Shown piece by piece: positions 10,001 through 18,470 of a stretch of 33,611 nt of DNA. A program made the translations under genes and the position numbers. How positions within the stretch are numbered: position 1 is the stretch's first letter; every line of letters begins with the position of its first letter. This stretch comes from Phaeoceros laevis (taxonomy: Eukaryota; Anthocerotophyta; Anthocerotopsida; Notothyladales), in NCBI GenBank assembly GCA_049999765.1, contig JBNGIQ010009361.1, positions 203,723 to 237,333 on the forward strand, read 5' to 3'. The notes beneath the pieces were generated by a model. It was not told the DNA's origin, did no database searches, and was given only the letters and a program-made list of their open reading frames with translations.

Positions 10001-11463
10001 TTGTTAGCACTCTCATTAGTATGTACGCGAAGTGTGTGAGCATAGTAGATGCAGAGCATGTGTTTAGCGTCTCTGTTCGAAATGACGTTGTGTTATGGAA
10101 CACAATGCTGACAGCTTACGCTCAGCATGGCCAACCAGACAAGGTTCTATGTCTGTATGCACAAATGCATGAGGAAGGAACAAGTCCAGATGATAGGACC
10201 TTTGTGAGCACGCTTCAAGCTTGTAGCATGCTCGCAGAAAAGGAAGAGGATGTTCTGGTGGATGGGCAATACCTTAAATTGAAATCTTTAGAAAAGGGGA
10301 AGGCACTGCATGCTGCTGCTCGAAGACAGGGTTGGGCATCAGGTGCTTTTGTTGGTAACACCGTTGTTGCAATGTATGGGAAGTGTGGTGGCACTCTGGA
10401 TGCGCAGATTGTGTTTGATGGGTTGTTGGAGCATGATGTCGTCTCATGGAATGCAATGCTAGCAGCATGTGCCCAGGAAGGACAGCCTGAAAAGGCTTTG
10501 GAGCTGTATGAGCAGATGCAAGAGGAAGGTGTGGGCCCAGATGAGATCACTTTCCTGTGCATCTTTCAAGCATGCAGTTCTACAGGCTGCTTGGACGTTT
10601 GCAGGAAGATTCATCGAACTCTTGTCAGCACCGGAAACAATGTGAGCCCTCTTCTAACAAACATTCTCATCCACGCATACGGCAGGTGCGCAAGCATGGC
10701 GGATGCACAAAGTGTGTTTGACACACTACCCCAGCCCAGCCTTGTGTCTTGGAATGCATTAGTAGCTGGTTATGCACGTCAGGGCAACCATGTGGCAAGT
10801 CTACAATGCTACGAGAAAATGAGGGTTGCAGGTTTTGAGCCAAGCGGTGTCACATTTCTTTCCCTTCTTTCCGCATGCAACCATGCCGGCCTTGTGGACC
10901 AAGGTCTGGAGTACTTTGTGTCTATGAGCAGAGACCATGGAATAACACCACAAAGTGAGCATTATGTTACTATGGTAGATCTGCTTGGACGTGCGGGGCA
11001 CTTCACAAAAGTCGAAGAGCTGATATCCACTATGCCAATGCAGCCAGATCTGGCCACCTGGTTGTGTTTGCTAGGTGCTTGTCGGAAAAATGGGAAGGTT
11101 ATGCTGGGAAAACAAGCCTTTGATAGTGCCGTGCGAGTACAGCCAAATCACGGGGCTGCATACCTATTGATGTCAAACATTTATGCTGATGCTGGCCTAT
11201 GGGACCACGCAAAGGAGGTGAAAGAGTTGGGACCACTGGCAGGCGTATGGAAAAAGCCTGGCCAGACCTGGATCGAGCATGAGCAGGAAGTGCACAGTTT
11301 CGCGGTACAGGACCGCAAACACCCGAAGCAAGAGCAATTGTATGCCTTGCTAGGAATGGTAAGTTCCGAGGAAGGGCGGATTGCGCATTCAGAGCATTTT
11401 GTGAGCCGGGCCGGCAATCTGGGACAAAAAAGCCATTTACAGGTACCAACCACGCAGCAATAA
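7096..11463 (+). CDS. Long PLS-class pentatricopeptide repeat protein, E/E+ C-terminus, no DYW domain
   Basis: A 1455-codon intronless frame. PLS-class PPR proteins bind specific organellar RNAs, usually for C-to-U (or U-to-C) editing in plastids or mitochondria. The N-terminal ~100 residues are Ser/Arg/Gly-rich and acidic-poor, consistent with an organelle transit peptide. PPR motifs run from about residue 105 to 1320, with recurring landmarks such as DVFVGNTLIRFYAKYG, TLISMYGKCGTIVDARNVF, RDVVSWTAMLSAY and EGVSPNDRTFVSALQACCLL. An E motif begins near ATWLCLLGACRKNGKVMLGK (~1320), and an E+-like end near WKKPGQTWIEHEQEVHSF (~1385), RKHPKQEQLYALLG. The frame stops 50-60 residues later with no HxE(x)nCxxC cytidine deaminase signature, so a partner would have to supply catalysis. 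Each module carries an extra ~16-20 residues in one motif. Start ATG 7096 is the first in frame. Specificity and compartment are not known. Confidence 0.9.
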   Translation: MAGAKSCLLCIGATSWNGQFGCLSSNGTKSRINAGGLGEVGLNRLNRERFLHLRWRGPRSLGLQCKVSGNAFGLKKYANSRVATADIQLQTCLPAHRSWLFRSSDLQILCEQGQLERAMDILLLMDLDGATPTVNMYRSLLKACTRRKALAHAKQVHAHLVTHGFESTRLLCEDVVSTLVKCGGLEDALQIFHRLPYRTVFLWTTIISGCTNAGQGQEALNMFRCMQEEGLEPNKYTFSSLLKACGSIADLQEAKRMHAETSKYGCGSEVFVRTCLVDMYAKCGSIVDAKDVFDKLSVRDVVLWTAMLAAYAHQGLAAEALRLYRKMQKEGVSPNDRTFVSVLQVCSVLAEKEDDAVVDGRSIKVNSLEVVSSIHADVRRKGYESDVFVCNTLITMYGKCGSIVEAEIVFDGLSHRNVVSWTAMIAAYVQQDLADKALKLYEQMCEESVSPNIRTFASVLQACCMLAEKEDHTLVDGRMTKVQSLHKGKAIHGDAWRKKYESDVFIGSTLISMYGKCGTIVDARNVFNWLPDREVMSWTAMLAAYIQEEEAGTTFQLYEQMREDRVSPNNQTFVSVLQACAMLADKGDPGILAKESALEKCRAIHAEALRKGWGSDVFVGNTLIRFYAKYGTLEDAQNVFNGLSKRDVVSWTAMMSAYTRQGQAENALALCEQMSEERLSPDDWMIVGMLQACGMLAEKEEPAVLDSCLFKLRCLAKVKTIHAYACRKGYQSNGFICSTLITMYGRCGSIVDARDVFDMSCQKSVLVGSAMLAAYVEQGNAQKAVELYMKMHEEGRSPNDRTFVSTLQACGMLAEVDVVADGWPFRGKPLGIGKMVHGDAWMKEGGNFDVFIGSALISMYGKCDSILDAQIVFDGLCQRDVVAWTAMLSAYVEQGQAEEALQVYGQMQEEGVSPNDRTFVSALQACCLLADKERAISVHGQPTKVKALEKGKAIHVSTWMKGYNSDFFVVSTLISMYAKCVSIVDAEHVFSVSVRNDVVLWNTMLTAYAQHGQPDKVLCLYAQMHEEGTSPDDRTFVSTLQACSMLAEKEEDVLVDGQYLKLKSLEKGKALHAAARRQGWASGAFVGNTVVAMYGKCGGTLDAQIVFDGLLEHDVVSWNAMLAACAQEGQPEKALELYEQMQEEGVGPDEITFLCIFQACSSTGCLDVCRKIHRTLVSTGNNVSPLLTNILIHAYGRCASMADAQSVFDTLPQPSLVSWNALVAGYARQGNHVASLQCYEKMRVAGFEPSGVTFLSLLSACNHAGLVDQGLEYFVSMSRDHGITPQSEHYVTMVDLLGRAGHFTKVEELISTMPMQPDLATWLCLLGACRKNGKVMLGKQAFDSAVRVQPNHGAAYLLMSNIYADAGLWDHAKEVKELGPLAGVWKKPGQTWIEHEQEVHSFAVQDRKHPKQEQLYALLGMVSSEEGRIAHSEHFVSRAGNLGQKSHLQVPTTQQ
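7944..10557 (+). repeat. Tandem array of ~350-bp PLS triplet modules within the PPR gene
   Basis: The phrase encoding VVSWTAMLAAY or its variants recurs at about 7991, 8343, 8695, 9034, 9384, 9733, 10084 and 10435. The spacing is therefore 339-352 bp, about 117 codons. Each period contains P, L and S motifs plus an insertion of roughly 16-20 codons after LQACxxLA. One period is about 12-13 bp shorter because the insertion in the module near 8850 is reduced. DNA similarity between units is visible by eye (for example the AAGCATGTGGCATGCTTGCAG segments), implying expansion by unequal exchange within the gene. Confidence 0.85.
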
Positions 11464-11652
11464 GAATGTTGTGCCTGTATGACAATGTGCTATTCGATAA
11501 TTGAGAACTCTGATGTTACGTGCTCCTCCGTGTTTGGGCCCTATACGCAACATCACAAGCATTCCGGGAAGGACGGGTGAAAATACTCGTAGCTGGAAAC
11601 TTTATTTTGTGACTGTCGAGCTTTACGCACGTTGTAGTCTAACAAATCATCG

Positions 11653-14316
11653 CTATTGTGGCACTCCGTCGGCAGCTGGCAACTTCTCTTCTGGTTTGGG
11701 TGCTTCCTTCTGTTTCGGCTTCTCTTTATCGAGGCCGCCCAAGCCGACCATCGCAAGGAGAATGTAAATCAGCGTTTCTTTGCTCTCCCACAGCGGCAGT
11801 AGGATGATCACTAGGGAGCCCACCGTTCCCCAGATGATAGAAATAGCGGCCCAAAATGAGAAGTAGCTTTCGCTGAAGACCTTAGCTGGCAGAGCCAGGA
11901 CGGGCCAAAGGATGACGATGACAACGGTGAAACCCACCCCCCACTTGATGATCCACCTTCTTGCGTGGTTCAGGTTTGCTTCCGCAAACTCATCTTCTGG
12001 CAAATCCACGGGATCTGTCTCTACCAAGGTGATGTGCTTGCTTGTGTCCCAGGTGTAGTTCTGCGGATTGAGGAAGCTAAACGCTGCATGCACAGCTCCT
12101 CCAGTCAGGATGGCCACCAGGTTTCCAGCAAGCATGGGCGCGTTCCTCCCAGTGGTGTCAAGATTCACTCGGCCATACTGCACTTTGGTGACGGTGAGCC
12201 ATGTGATGATAGCAGCAACACAGCCAGTTATGCAGCCAACGATTGCTCCTTTGGCGTTAGCTTTGCTCCACAGCAGAAGGAAAGCAACGGGCATGACTGC
12301 AGACCCGATGATCACACCCATGGCCAGGTACATCCAGCCGAGAGACACACCGGCTTTGTTGAGGATCACAGCCAACACACCCATGAAGCATCCGAACAGC
12401 AAGGTCATCAGCCTTGACACGTGCAGGATCTGCTTGCCAGTGGCCTTTGGGTTGATGTAGGTACGGTATATGTCGTAGGTGCAAAGAGAAGAGACAGCTA
12501 TGAGCTCTGCTGATCCTGCTGAGGTCACAGCCCTGCATATGGCGATGCAAGGTAAATCTCGAGAGACATGGGAAGAAAAGTAGGAAGACTTCGGATTCAG
12601 TGAGGTGCAGGAAAGAGGGAGTGACTTACATGAAGAGCATTGTTAGCAGGAGGAAGGCACCTCCTTTGCCCATAAGAGCAGACGCTGTAGCTGGCGGGAC
12701 AAGTCCAGCACTAGCCTCGCCAGCTGTGAGTGGAAGATCGAGAGCCAGTGCTCCCAGGCCAAGGGACGTTGCCAAGGAGAAGGGAACAGCAAACCACACC
12801 AATCCTCCGAGCAGGTACCCCTTATGAGTTGATGATGGCCTTGCAGCAATAGCACTCATCCAGTAGCCCTGTGCAGCATCAAGCCAGTGCTTGTTAGACA
12901 AGAATCGTGGGGAATGATTGCTCCTTGCTCGGACAACTTCTGCAGAAGTTTACCAAAGCTTACATTGTCAACAAAGACAGTTCCAAAGTTCCCGACAATG
13001 TTGATGATCCCGAAGACCAGGCCCCCACTGCTGAGCATCGTAAGATAAGAGCCTCCGTTGTTACCACTCACGGGCCCGCAAGCTTGGTTATCATGATTGA
13101 GAGGAAAAGTGCAGATGCGAGAGGCGGAATCAACTGCCCGGAGTTTTGCATACACGTCGGACGGGCTTCCCAGCTTGGAGCTTGTGACGTACACCAGGAA
13201 GACGAAGATAATGAGCGCGATGTGCACTGTCACACAGGGAAGTTGCCCACTGATCAGACAGGTGAGCATTCCACAGGAAATCCACGATTGCACAGGAAGA
13301 GGCTCTGAGCTCACCTACAACCGAGTGGATGTAGCTGGCCAGAAAGGTCGCCTTCAATCCTCCGGCGAGAGTGTAGACAATCACACCAATTGGGATGAGG
13401 AAACTGGCAGCGTAAAGGTCCATCCCAGTCAAGGCGTTCACCACGGCGGAACCTCCCAAGAGAAGCATGGCCGTCACGATGATGTTGGTTGCAAAGCAAA
13501 AGACCAGGAATGTGATATGTGCGTGAACGCCCCATCTGGCCTTGACAATCTCGCAGATTGTGTGTGCTGAGGGTGCTTTCCGCTTGATCTCAATAGCCAT
13601 GACTCCAAAAAGGAGCACCTGTCAGTGAACATCAGGAATCAGCGTGTCACCTCATTATCCTCGTCCCAAGAATCCAAAAGACTGTTATCTTTTCAGCTAC
13701 TTCGGGAAGCATGCTTACCTGGATGGTTGCTCCACTGGCGTACCAGAATGGACCACTCACACCGTACTGCCATGCTACATTTGAACTCTGCAAAATGGTT
13801 GCTGCCCATGTCCACTGCAATGACCGTCCCATTGTTTAGTACTCACACCAACAACGGGCCTGCTTCTATGCAAATACTATCTCAGCAACGAGGGAGAGGA
13901 TGGCGAGCAGTTCTTGCCTGAGAGACAATCACACTGGCGATAAGACCAGTCTTGATATCACGGCCTGCAGTGTTAAACCATTCCGAGGAAAGCTTGGAGC
14001 CGACGTACCTTCGTTCTACCCACACCTGAGAATCAATGCAATCGGAAATCAGCCGGGGCGTTCTCTCTCTCACAAAATTCTTTGGGGGAGGGTGGATGCA
14101 ACAGGATAGTAATTCAAAGGCTGCTTGGGCTAGCGAGGTTACCAAGAACGATGTGAAGACAGCAAAGAAAGCTCCAAAGCCCAAAACAACTCCATAGCCC
14201 ACTCCCTGGGACAACAGGGGCTTGTTGCCAAAGTAGCTGGTGTCTCTCACGCAAACGCCGTTTTGAAGGCTGTAGTACTCGCTAGCATATTGCAGGTCGC
14301 CACCAGGACAGGCCAT
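11653..14316 (-). CDS. DUR3: DUR3-type urea/proton symporter, 7 exons
   Basis: High-affinity urea uptake at the plasma membrane, a member of the solute:sodium symporter superfamily. Exons 14316-14143, 14025-13918, 13814-13719, 13618-13315, 13226-12964, 12868-12630 and 12532-11653 give 687 residues, close to the ~690-720 of plant DUR3. Conserved stretches include [138 protein letters not shown] and [20 protein letters not shown]. The protein is hydrophobic throughout, with many membrane segments and a short Lys/Glu/Pro tail. The intron after exon 2 uses a GC donor (GCAAGA), fixed by the conserved VSQ/WTW junction; the other donors are GT. The start ATG 14316 gives [16 protein letters not shown], matching the family N-terminus. 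It converges with the PPR gene, whose stop is 189 bp away. Confidence 0.95.
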
Positions 14317-16131
14317 GTTTCAGAGCACACAGTTGGTCTTACAGCCAGCAACCGAGGCTCTACTGATCCAGAATGCAGTCAGAGTCTCATGACTTCTTCA
14401 ACCCCCGATTCTGGACACTTCCGCCTCCTCAGACTCTTGCTGCCATGAGCTGAGCGTTCCTGACTACCGGGAGAGGAGAATTTCGAGTGAAGCAGAGCAG
14501 AATGATTCCCAATGCAAATGCTTCTGGACTAAATAGAACCGTGCAGCAGAGAGATGGTCGTACATGAAAGAGAGGGAATCTGGCATGCATACCAACTCTC
14601 TCACTCGGGAACTTCGGCTCTCTCAAACCCATGATACCCATCAGGCTCCAGAAACAGAACCTGCCCAGTTATTTGCTCCGTCCTGAGGAACAACGGCACC
14701 AAAACATCTACGCCGTTGACGCTGTCAAGTTTGTCCCTTTCTCCCAAGCCTTTGGAGTATGCGCACCAGTCGCATTGCGAAGCCAGATTTACCTGAGCCT
14801 GTACTGTTGCCCATGTTGCGATGGTTTGCTTTTAGAGCCCGGCAACAAGCACGTCCAGCCGCCCAAATGCTTCCCTAAGGGTTGAACGTTTCTTCTCATG
14901 AAAATCTTAGAGGCCGTCCAAGTATGCGACGTCGCCACTCGGAGCCGCTCATTTTCTATTTTCTAAGCCCGGGGCCAGCAATCTTTTGCTGCTACGCCTT
15001 TCGGCTCCACGTTCCACCTTATAGCTGCAAATAGCCTCCTATCCCATTATAGAGGGAGAAGTCCAGCCTGTAGTTCACTCCATAAGAAACTAGACTAGAC
15101 TATATACTGGGTTGGCTCACTCTGCAAGACATTGATTCATTCAAAGGCGGATGCAAGTGGCTCCCGGGAGAAGAGGTAGCCTCAAGCTAGTATTCCAGCA
15201 ACCTTGCGTTGACCTGAGAGGATAAATGTAAGGGGCAGACCAGGATAGCTTACAGTTTTGTCCTCTGCAGCTTTGAAGAGAGCCACCAGAAGTGTTGGCA
15301 CAAAGCACAAGGCGTGCGAAGTGGTCATTGCCCCGCAGCTCTTGTGTAAAGTGGAGCTGGATAAAGCCAGGGGTCAGCTCAGCTAGGTGCCACTTCTCAC
15401 TTCTATACTGCGAAAAAATCCACTGTGGCAAACAGGGATTCAAAGTGGAATCTAGTTGGGCCCACTTGGAGGGAGATTCACCTGTTGAGGATGACTTGTG
15501 CAAGCCTGCATCCGTTTAAGACATGCAAGCGTGCCCTGCAGTTTTGCAGTCAGTGACACCTTCCCATTAAACCTGTGCATATGTGAATATCGATTGCCTC
15601 GCTTACCTGTCACTCGCCTCAACAATTCGTTAGCAAGGGTCAAGCAAAGCTTTCACGTACCTGGGGGTGCTGGGTCTCTCCACATTCAAGCTAGGAGTGC
15701 TTTGTTACTCAGTCCAGCAGATTAGCCAAACCAAGGCATCAAAACAGAAAAAGCACGAGTGCAACATCGCAAACAGAGACCCAGCCTTTACATCTCGTGT
15801 GTCCATTGTACTTCCTAAGTTACTATACAGAGGCTCTATTGCGCCATTGTGCCTACTTTTGCCACTTGACAGTGTCTTGTACCATCTTAAGGAAGTACAT
15901 GAATTTGCACATAAATATCCTGTTAAGTGGATTTCACTAATCCCTGGATCAATGGTCTAAAGTACAAGTGACTGGTAAAGCAGAGGCACCCAGCCACCCA
16001 GGGCAATCAAATAAGGCTACAAGGGAGTGGGCGTTAATAGATGCGTCTCTCTGCTACCCACAACAGTTTTCGTATCAACAAAGGCAGATCATGAATGTCA
16101 AACAGCAGTTGATTTCGCATCCAAGATGGTG
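14317..16131. other. Intergenic region, with possible small minus-strand exons near 15190-15545
   Basis: This 1.8-kb stretch runs from the DUR3 start to the end of the coiled-coil gene. No family was recognised. The left part should hold the DUR3 promoter. On the minus strand there are well-formed splice-like signals. A GTAAGC donor follows a frame ending ALFKAAEDKT, and the CTCTCAG acceptor ~70 bp downstream leads into VNARLLEY and a stop (TAG near 15190). An alternative unspliced frame covers 15503-15141. Neither matches a family I know, so no gene is called. Confidence 0.35.
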
Positions 16132-17484
16132 CTACTCCTCGCAAGGTACCAAGAGAATGAGGTCGGTACCGTACAACCTGTCCTCCTCGGGCACCTTGAG
16201 GTGGTCCATGGGGAGGAGAGCATAACTCCAGACTGAAAGAGAAGTCTGCAACACATCCACTCCGAGACTTCAGTTACAACCAAAAACATTCTGGATGAAG
16301 TAGAAAGCCATATTGAATGTAGCAGTTTTGTAGTTGTTTGATAATTCACCTGTAGCTTCATGACTCCAGGTTGCATAGCCAAGAGTACCCCTCACACCCG
16401 CATCGTAACTCATCCTTGCGAGCTGCGACACGACCAGTTTGGTAAGCTCCCATGCCTTGTTGTCCCCCTGCACTTGCTCTGTAGGCACATAAAGGATTGA
16501 ATCAGTTAGGAACGGATGTATCGCCGTTGACCATACACATCCTGGGGGGTGACACCTCCTAAGCCCAACTTTGCTGGAAATAAATTCTGGAAAAAGCACA
16601 ATCACGTACCATGGCCTTCTTCCACAGTATTTGCCCTAGCTTCACCTACAACATGAGCAGGCAGGGGTCGAGGGTCGCGTTGTGTTGCATTTCTGACTCG
16701 TGATTCCGGATGGCTGGTACCTTGGGCCTCCCTTAATCGCTGGTTTTCCACTTGGAGCTGCTGGATCAACTCCTTGAGCTTCTTGTTCTCAAACCCAGCC
16801 TTGTCTAACTCAAGTTGGATTTCCTTTCGACCCAATTCGGCTTCCCACCTTTGTAAACTAGCCTCTCTGCACTGCAGTGACAATTGCACACCTGCGACAC
16901 AAGCACTCCCGCATTATGCCTCGTCACACGCGTCATTCAGACCTGTCATTCAGACCTGTCCAGGACAGAAAGGACAGGCACCTACTAATCTCACGCTCCT
17001 TGGCGAGCTCACGCTGGGAGTCACTCACGGACCTGCAAGGCAAGCAGAGGCTCTAGTGTGAGCCACCTGACATCTGAACGAGGCAACATGGCCCCTGTAA
17101 TTCTCGAGCAAAGTTGGACAAGAGCATGAAAAGCGAGGTCCCAACAGGGTGTCGATACACGAGAGTGGGAGACTTGCATGTGAGTAGCCTCTATTTCGGC
17201 AGCAGCTGCAATCTGCGCTTTCAAACGGGCATTCTCGTCCAACAAAGTCGCAGTGTACGTTTCTGAGGCTGCACACCCAAACCCATACAGCTATGTCAAC
17301 ACCTCTGTGGCCTTATGACAAATCTCCAAACTAGAACAGGCTCCGACATTCATCACCAAGCATGCGCCGAACTGTAAAGACTACAACCTCGAACGAACAG
17401 CTTGTGTTGTCTTTGCTCCTTCAACAATTGATCCGCATACCGCGACTCCTCGCCCGGAGGAGCAGCCTCGGCCTCAGGGCTCAT
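16132..17484 (-). CDS. Unrecognised coiled-coil protein, 6 exons
   Basis: Exons 17484-17388, 17268-17178, 17032-16986, 16891-16610, 16478-16350 and 16232-16132 join in phase to 248 residues. An in-frame TAG immediately precedes ATG 17484, which fixes the start if the locus is translated. The N-terminus is MSPEAEAAPPGEESRYADQL. Long heptad-like helices follow: LLDENARLKAQIAAAAEIEA, SDSQRELAKEREIS, then LQRWEAELGRKEIQLELDKA and ENKKLKELIQQLQVENQRLR. After a polar linker the C-terminal third is different and probably globular (KAWELTKLVVSQLARMSYDA, WSYALLPMDHLKVPEEDRLY, ending DLILLVPCEE). The intron after exon 2 has a GC donor with strong context (GCAAGT). If the donor at 16349 is skipped, the frame instead runs on to a stop at 16270. 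No function is assigned; it could be a scaffold or adaptor. The gene model is inference from splice signals and coiled-coil periodicity. Confidence 0.6.
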
Positions 17485-18470
17485 CTAACCTCCCGCTTCC
17501 CTGCCTCAGGCCACCTCCTCTCCCGGCCTTAACCATGTGAGCTCATCAGAAACCTTGAAAAGCCTGAAAGGGTTGCAGGTGGCCGCCATAGCCAGCCAGG
17601 CAGGAAGCCGAGCAGCCGAGCACCCACGAGAGGGAGCACCAAGCCGAAGCTGTGCTGCAATGCCGAAGACACTCACCACAACGCACCCACTAGCCACACT
17701 CTTGCGGCACAATTGTCACCTCAACCTCAACCTCGCCTCACTTCACAACACCCTACCTCGTGCGGCCATGCGCATCCTCGGTTGGAGGGCCAGGCCTCCA
17801 AGAAAATGAAGCGCGTATACATTTTCAAATTTCCGCCATCACCCAACCCTCTCTAGCTGCAGCAAACGAGAACCCCCCGTGAAGCCAGGCAACTCAAAAA
17901 AATGCAATTCAACGGCTGTCCCCCCCGCAACGGTTCGGGGGAGCTTTCTGGCAAGTGTAGGACGCGGACAGTGGTGTCATGACCAACAGCCCCTTCCCCC
18001 TAGGCAACAGACGAGGCAGCAACGCTGACAAAACTCCCGCACTACGGATGGAATTGTGATGAACGAGCTGGGGCTGGCTATGGAGCTGTTCTGCGCAGCT
18101 TCTAAGTTCCTCCAAGGAGCTCAATCGAGGTGGGGGCATGCTGCAGCATGCCTATGGCTGTCGTACTGCTATTTGCGCTATCTTTTCGCGCTCCTTCAAT
18201 GTCCACCAATGTCGAATCGTGGAGCTGCATATCCTTCGTCGGACTTACGAGCTGCGTTTCCCATTCCAGTGTCGTTTTCTTATCTGCTACAAGCAGCAGG
18301 AGGATCAGGTCCAATTTCGACTCGGATGGCAGTCCGCAAAAGATGCAGAGGATTCCTGAAGGAATTCATTTTCCAACCTCACAGGACAATGGCCCAACAG
18401 GCTGGACAAGGCACGGCCTTACGGATATTATATGCCAAGGAGCTCAAGGAATCCTCTCTGGTTGAATAGC
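17485..18470. other. Upstream region of the coiled-coil gene, no gene recognised
   Basis: About 1 kb between the coiled-coil start and the PPR-derived block. Overlapping frames of 70-137 codons occur on both strands at 18056-18469, but none shows a known motif and they contradict one another. Polypyrimidine and C-rich runs occur at 17820-17940. The sequence abruptly becomes PPR-like at about 18471, which marks the left breakpoint of the pseudogene. Confidence 0.4.

Noticed and set aside
11653-14316. DUR3 as a pseudogene because its reading frame is broken into several pieces
   Set aside because: All pieces join through introns with consistent phase to a full-length 687-residue protein with no lesion.
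15968-16236. Plus-strand frames including FASKMVLLLARYQENEVGTV
   Set aside because: The opposite strand here gives the last exon of the coiled-coil gene, with a strong CTTCTCTTTCAG acceptor and consistent phase.
16270-16349. Longer read-through C-terminus of the coiled-coil protein (ending at 16270)
   Set aside because: Kept only as an alternative: the GTGAAT donor at 16349 and the strong acceptor at 16233 give an in-phase, more protein-like ending.
17537-18469. Plus- and minus-strand ORFs of 70-137 codons upstream of the PPR pseudogene
   Set aside because: They overlap and contradict one another, have no known motif, and no common splice model could be built.
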